This document shows positions 41,211 to 41,255 of a stretch of 41,255 nucleotides of DNA, piece by piece. Position 1 is the first letter of the stretch, and the number at the start of each line of letters is the position of its first letter. The DNA comes from CAUZFZ01 sp963579025 (lineage in GTDB: Bacteria; Planctomycetota; Planctomycetia; Planctomycetales; Planctomycetaceae), in NCBI GenBank assembly GCA_963579025.1, contig CAUZFZ010000094.1, positions 1-41,255 of the forward strand, read 5' to 3'. The translations under genes were made by a program, and so were the position numbers. The notes beneath the pieces were generated by a model. It ran no database searches, was not told the origin of the DNA, and worked only from the letters and a program-made list of their open reading frames with translations.

Positions 41211-41255
41211 ATCTCATAATTCCAGTCGCCGTGAAAAGCATTACGTTTTAGACGC
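41154..41255. mobile_element. Probable left end of an inserted element
   Basis: From about 41154 to the window edge the sequence no longer encodes Amt and has about 45% G+C by my count, below the rest of the window. It begins CTGCTAAGGCGTCGTTCAG. An abrupt break inside a conserved gene plus changed composition points to an insertion-sequence end or other element. No transposase frame is visible in these 100 bp, so the identity is open; a rearrangement junction is the alternative. Confidence 0.4.

Overview
The window reads as chromosomal DNA from a member of the Planctomycetota, by inference. The signs are a secreted protein with an LEPR-x-LL type N-terminal signal, a formylglycine sulfatase, many exported proteins (autotransporter-like, TPR, beta-propeller, LamG/propeller), weak Shine-Dalgarno sites and a moderately high G+C content. 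No rRNA, tRNA or CRISPR array was seen.

Layout. 270-3448 (+) is a housekeeping operon ffh-rpsP-trmD-rplS, without rimM between rpsP and trmD, and with inverted-repeat-rich spacers. A perfect 24-bp palindromic element separates it from murD (-). murD follows, by only 15 bp, a 1278-residue autotransporter-like protein with a glycine-rich passenger (5018-8854, -). 9224-14210 (+) holds a sulfatase and a two-gene sugar ABC transporter: a fused ATPase-ATPase-permease plus a second permease, with no binding protein. 14515-21955 (+) is the most distinctive block: a long Orn/Lys/Arg-type PLP decarboxylase, a Rid-family protein lacking the catalytic arginine, an HD-domain metal-dependent hydrolase resembling cyclic-nucleotide phosphodiesterases, a repeat-built coiled-coil protein and a GAF-GAF-PAS-class III cyclase-TPR protein. 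The last three are tightly coupled. I read this as a candidate cAMP signalling module beside amine or amino-acid metabolism; that is inference.

22113-28074 carries an amidohydrolase, an M3 oligopeptidase (-), a threonine aldolase (+) and an LEPR-type surface protein ending in an Arg/Glu-rich helix (-). 28380-36251 holds a duplicated-TPR secreted protein (-), a glycosyltransferase relic, a PQQ-type sugar dehydrogenase (+), an NHL-like propeller (-), a Tat-exported xylose-isomerase-like protein (-) and a SelA-like PLP enzyme (+). 36311-40262 has a LamG protein split by a propeller (-), a class III CoA transferase and a GNAT acetyltransferase (+). The right edge is an ammonium transporter gene cut short near 41154 by sequence of lower G+C, probably the end of an inserted element.

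How the genes work together. The left block serves translation, membrane targeting and peptidoglycan synthesis. The exported sulfatase, sugar transporter, sugar dehydrogenase and isomerase-like protein fit polysaccharide scavenging. The cyclase block would couple an intracellular signal to a PLP enzyme of unknown substrate.
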